This document shows, piece by piece, positions 51,640 to 55,285 of a stretch of 55,285 nucleotides of DNA; the first letter of the stretch is position 1; each line of letters begins with the position of its first letter. Below the pieces are notes generated by a model, which was given only the letters and a program-made list of their open reading frames with translations, did no database searches and was not told the origin of the DNA. Source of the DNA: Bacteroidales bacterium (GTDB taxonomy: Bacteria; Bacteroidota; Bacteroidia; Bacteroidales; GWA2-32-17); NCBI GenBank assembly GCA_026416095.1, contig JAOAFV010000028.1:66121-121405 (forward strand), given 5' to 3'. A program made the position numbers and the translations under genes.

Positions 51640-54600
51640 TCACTTTCTAATAATCAACTTTTTATTAAGTGTAAAATTCTTCGTAGAAGCAATAACATAA
51701 TAAATTCCAGGTGATAATAAATCGTATGGATCGGTAGCTTCGATTAGGTTGCCATCTATATCTGTTATAACTACTTTTGAATACATTATTTCACCAAGAG
51801 CATTTGCAACAACAATTAAAACTTCTTGAGTAGGTGGAAAAGAATTCAGTTTTACATACAATGGATTTGATGTCAATGGATTTGGATATATTTCTAATAA
51901 AGGATTAGTTATTGCATTGACCGATTGCTCGAAAAGCACAGCAACAGTATCGCTGTAAGTATATTTTCCATCAAAATCAACTTGTTTTAAACGATAATAC
52001 GAAACTCCTGGTATGGGATAATTATCAATAAGTTCATATTTATTTATTACACTTGAGAAGCCAGCTCCTTTAACTTTACCAACTTCAATAAATGTTTGTA
52101 AGTCGGTAGATTTTTCGACTACAAAATAATCATTGTTATATTCTGAATAAGTTACCCATTCGGTTTTAACAAATTTTCCGTATGGGTATGCTTTAAATTC
52201 TGCAAGTTCAATTGGCAAAGGATTAGTTGTTAATTGCGAGCTAGCAAGAGCAAATTTACTAAAGCTGGTAAATGGTATAGTAGATTTAATAGCCCCGTCG
52301 GTTGCAGGTATAATTACGTTGCCACCTAAATCAACCCACGCAGAAGGATCGCCTTTTGCTACCCTTAACGTTGTAAAATCGGTTATTCCATCAAAATTAG
52401 TATTGAAATAAAGAGTTACATAAGCTTGAGAAGGATTAGAGCCTCCACTTCTTTTTATTTCCCAGTGATTTATATCAGACACTCTAGTAAGTGTAGGAGG
52501 CAACGACCAGCCCAAATCGCTAGCAGATGATAAAAAGAATTCTCCAATGTAATTTGTGGAAGATGCTGCTCCATACGTAACCTGCAAGTCTATTCTGTGA
52601 TATACAGTATCTTTGCCAACAGGGAAAATTCGTGTAGTTGTCCCCGCTGCATTAATATTATGTTGCATTGGCCCTTTAATAAAGCTTAATCTCTGATTAC
52701 CCCCTGGCGAGCTTAAATTAACTGATGAACTAGAACCCATTGATAAGATATTAGTTGATGTTGTAACAATTTGTCCTCGAATTAATGTTAAAGTTCCATT
52801 TATTGTTATTGGCTTATTTAAAATTATTGCATTCGTTATACTTGTATTATCTATTGTTAAATTAGTAAACGTTGGAATGGCAGAAGAACCAGAAATTATT
52901 TGTTGTACATTACCATCTAAGTATACATTTTGGCTCATTGTCCATGTTCCTGTTGAATTATTTGTAATATTTTTTCTTAAATACAAATTAGTTATATTCG
53001 TTCCATTAAACTGTGAGTTTCCTTCTAACGTAAAATTTCCATTTACCCTCATTGTAGTATTTCCATTAGATGATGAAAATGTACTGTTATACTGTGTATA
53101 ATTACCTACCTCTACAAAATTGGTAGAACCGCTAATAGTTACATTATTTCCAGTTTTATTAATTACAACATCATTAAATGATTGATATGTTGCAGTACCA
53201 TTTATGTTTTGATTATTTCCACCTGTAAAGTTTAATGTTGAATTAGTATACACAAAAGTACCACCATTATTTGTCCAGTTGCCGTTAAAAGTTATATTAG
53301 AATTTGTACCATTTAATATTCCATTTGCCTGAATTGTAACATTAGAAATCCCAAGGTTTGTAATATTTATAGTTGGAGGTAACACAAATTCGCCTTGAGT
53401 AACAGTAATACTAGCCGTATTTAAGGTGTTAGTGCTTCCTGTAACAGTTACCTTTGTACCTATTGGTTTGTTAATTTGAATTAAAGGGAACGATTGCGAC
53501 GAAACTGTTCCTGTAATTTGCTGGTCACCACTACCATTAAAAATAACTGTAGTTGCAGTTAAGTTTACTGGAATAATTGAAGAATGATTGATCCAATTGC
53601 CACCAACAGTAAAATTTCTTGTTAAATTACTAAACATCAACGTTGTATTAGAATTTATAGTTACACTACCAGAACAATAAACGTCAGGATCATTAAATGC
53701 TATATCTAATGTTGAACCATTAGGTCCACCTATTATTAAATTTCCTGCTATTGTGATATCAGTCGCTGGAAAACGTTGCGTTACATTTGTTGCAGGAATA
53801 CAATATAAATTACCATAGGTTGTTCGGGTAATTGTCAAATTATTAGTTGTTTGCATATATTCCACATTAGAATTAGGTTCAAAATCGTAACTAAATGTTG
53901 TTGGGAACGTAGCTGTTCCTGTCATTCTGAATGTTGCGCCGTTTTTAACTCTAAAAAATCTTCCGGCATTGCCGGTGGCGCTTAAATTATTATAATAAAA
54001 CAGGCCACCTTCTACAACCACATCGCCTGTAACATTTGTTGCCGTTATATTAGATGGTATTGTTACTCCACTACCAGAAGTATTGTTAAAATACAAATGT
54101 CTGTAATTAACATTAAAATTAACAGTTTGCCCAACAGACGATCCACAATAACAAAATATTCCATTAGTACCAGGATTAAAAGTTCCTTGGTTATTTGGAC
54201 TTGCATTAATAATAAGTGTGTTTGACAAATTAACTCTCCCATTACCTGTTATATTAAGATTTGCAGCGGCAGCATTGGCAGAATTAAAAACAATATTTGT
54301 ACCAACATTTATCGTCCCATTTATGAGATTAACTGTACCTATTCTATTTGCACTCCCATTTCTACCAATTATTAAATTTCCGTTTAAATTTAATATACCA
54401 TTATTAACATTTATAGAATTTGTATTTGTTGCGGTAGATGGAACATTAAGATTAACATTTGTAGTAACATTTAATGTTCTGCCATCATTAAAAGTAACAG
54501 AATTTGAGCGAGCCATAGGAGTAAATTGTAACATGTGAATATTTGCATCTATATCTAAAACCACATTTACATTTGCCGAAGAAAGAGGCATAAAGCCAAT

Positions 54601-55285
54601 ATTTACAATATCATTTATTTCTGGTAACTTTTTCCTACCATAAGAAGCGTTGGTAGCATTTTGTAAAGCATTTGTTGTTAAAATTAAAGTATTATCATTT
54701 ACAATAGAAGCTACTATTCCTAGGTATGTTGTAGGATTACTTTGAAGGGCAATTTTATCGCCAACATTTAATTCTGTTGTAAATAAGGTACTAGTACCAG
54801 TTACTATGTTGCTCGAAGTACTTGCACTTATTGTACCTGTACGAATTTGTATCCAATTATCTGGATTACTCCATAAAATATTTCCAGTATTAGCATTATA
54901 AACAAATTCAGGATTATATTTTTCGCCAATTATATAATCGCCGTAGATGTTTGTTATTCCTGTTATTTGGGTTTGTGTGTAAGTAGGAGTTGTTGAAGGA
55001 TTAATATATGAGGCATCGGGTAAGACATATTGAGCAACCTTAAAATTATTTGGGTCGGCTATAGCATCTACTGCAGTTGAAGGATAATTAAACGTAATAT
55101 TTGTAGTGCCTCCTACACTACTGTTTATCTTCCAGTAAATATTAACTGTTTTGTTGGGGTCGATATCGGTACTGTAAATATCGGGATGATCGCCTTCAAT
55201 GGCACGACATCTTAATGTTCCCCCTGATATTCCCGTAAAAGAAAAATTTATTGGTGAGTAATAATTAGTTGTACCAATGTAATAT
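51640..55285 (-). CDS. large T9SS type A surface protein, 5' end outside the window
   Basis: The frame is open from the stop at 51640 to the end of the window, giving 1214 visible residues; I checked codon by codon that 54592-55285 continues the same frame with coherent protein sequence, so the ATG at 54591 is internal. The middle is built of beta-rich Asn/Thr/Gly repeats of the kind NINGTATYQSFNDVVINK and QQITGTVSSQSFPLIQINK, probably a long beta-helix or filament. A C-terminal fibronectin-like region (ELAEFKAYPYGKFVKTEWVTYSE) leads to a type A sorting signal (EIYPNPLTSNPLYV ... SPGIYYVIAS). Adhesin-like role is inference. Confidence 0.88.
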   Translation of the reverse strand, partial: YYIGTTNYYSPINFSFTGISGGTLRCRAIEGDHPDIYSTDIDPNKTVNIYWKINSSVGGTTNITFNYPSTAVDAIADPNNFKVAQYVLPDASYINPSTTPTYTQTQITGITNIYGDYIIGEKYNPEFVYNANTGNILWSNPDNWIQIRTGTISASTSSNIVTGTSTLFTTELNVGDKIALQSNPTTYLGIVASIVNDNTLILTTNALQNATNASYGRKKLPEINDIVNIGFMPLSSANVNVVLDIDANIHMLQFTPMARSNSVTFNDGRTLNVTTNVNLNVPSTATNTNSINVNNGILNLNGNLIIGRNGSANRIGTVNLINGTINVGTNIVFNSANAAAANLNITGNGRVNLSNTLIINASPNNQGTFNPGTNGIFCYCGSSVGQTVNFNVNYRHLYFNNTSGSGVTIPSNITATNVTGDVVVEGGLFYYNNLSATGNAGRFFRVKNGATFRMTGTATFPTTFSYDFEPNSNVEYMQTTNNLTITRTTYGNLYCIPATNVTQRFPATDITIAGNLIIGGPNGSTLDIAFNDPDVYCSGSVTINSNTTLMFSNLTRNFTVGGNWINHSSIIPVNLTATTVIFNGSGDQQITGTVSSQSFPLIQINKPIGTKVTVTGSTNTLNTASITVTQGEFVLPPTINITNLGISNVTIQANGILNGTNSNITFNGNWTNNGGTFVYTNSTLNFTGGNNQNINGTATYQSFNDVVINKTGNNVTISGSTNFVEVGNYTQYNSTFSSSNGNTTMRVNGNFTLEGNSQFNGTNITNLYLRKNITNNSTGTWTMSQNVYLDGNVQQIISGSSAIPTFTNLTIDNTSITNAIILNKPITINGTLTLIRGQIVTTSTNILSMGSSSSVNLSSPGGNQRLSFIKGPMQHNINAAGTTTRIFPVGKDTVYHRIDLQVTYGAASSTNYIGEFFLSSASDLGWSLPPTLTRVSDINHWEIKRSGGSNPSQAYVTLYFNTNFDGITDFTTLRVAKGDPSAWVDLGGNVIIPATDGAIKSTIPFTSFSKFALASSQLTTNPLPIELAEFKAYPYGKFVKTEWVTYSEYNNDYFVVEKSTDLQTFIEVGKVKGAGFSSVINKYELIDNYPIPGVSYYRLKQVDFDGKYTYSDTVAVLFEQSVNAITNPLLEIYPNPLTSNPLYVKLNSFPPTQEVLIVVANALGEIMYSKVVITDIDGNLIEATDPYDLLSPGIYYVIASTKNFTLNKKLIIRK

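Noticed and set aside
52877-54538. Long open frames opposite the T9SS repeat protein
   Set aside because: They mirror a low-complexity coding strand, have hydrophobic nonsense sequence and no start signals.
54589-54591. ATG as the start of the large T9SS protein
   Set aside because: The frame remains open upstream to the window edge with coherent protein sequence, and no promoter box or signal peptide follows the ATG.
1-55285. Insertion sequences, prophage, integrons, toxin-antitoxin or known defence operons
   Set aside because: No transposase, integrase, phage structural gene, toxin pair or recognised defence nuclease was found on reading both strands.

Overview
The window is a compact, AT-rich stretch (about 30% GC by eye) of a Bacteroidota chromosome. 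Several things point there: a type III glutamine synthetase, a two-subunit transketolase, a fused DAHP synthase/chorismate mutase, several proteins with type IX secretion (T9SS) C-terminal signals of type A and type B, PKD-domain surface proteins, many SxxC-type lipoproteins, and TAnnTTTG promoter boxes (the Bacteroidota -7 element) with no Shine-Dalgarno signals. I cannot name the genus. I see no rRNA, insertion sequence, prophage or CRISPR array.

Layout. 1-6632 (+): end of asd, then cmk-ispH-era-der in tight overlap, then a lipoprotein and a ComEC-like channel. 6633-7757: the only large gene-free stretch, with a strong excess of G over C on the + strand and several short hairpins. 7758-16908: glutamine synthetase III, a secreted alpha/beta hydrolase resembling cutinase/PETase-type enzymes, a three-gene operon (seven-bladed WD40 propeller fused to a dead caspase-like domain, a PAS protein, a one-pass membrane protein), queD, and two outer-membrane barrel-like proteins. 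17000-24302: a universal stress protein, then an operon with SPOR protein, split transketolase, a DUF3267-like protein that has lost its HExxH, and a thioesterase, and an operon ffh-folD-thiF-thiS-divIC. 24388-28447: a 22-repeat YwqK/MORN-like protein and a T9SS-exported BNR-repeat protein. 28636-33510: tRNA-Leu, tRNA-Gly, an operon sucD-fabG-pepD-TPR, and tRNA-Arg. 33533-37292: glycosyltransferase 9, a PKD protein with type B sorting domain, a divergent PKD lipoprotein and a small barrel. 37308-42970: a TIGR01212 radical SAM enzyme, DAHP synthase/chorismate mutase, a GT51 transglycosylase with a long AsmA-like N-terminus, hldD, and divergently mtgA. 43044-51509: a lipoprotein, then a seven-gene operon read on the minus strand (aminotransferase, YgiQ, esterase/TPR lipoprotein, two PAP2 phosphatases, enolase, lipoprotein). 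51640 to the window end: the C-terminal 1214 residues of a very large T9SS surface protein whose start lies outside the window.

Most of the content is housekeeping and envelope biology. The items most worth a second look are the WD40/pseudo-caspase-PAS-membrane operon, the T9SS-tagged PETase-like hydrolase, the 1.1-kb G-skewed gene desert, a duplicated start region ahead of the glutamine synthetase gene, and a consistent pattern of -7 boxes only 7-22 bases from start codons, which implies very short mRNA leaders and corrects three start codons. All functional calls come from reading the translated sequence; no database search was run.
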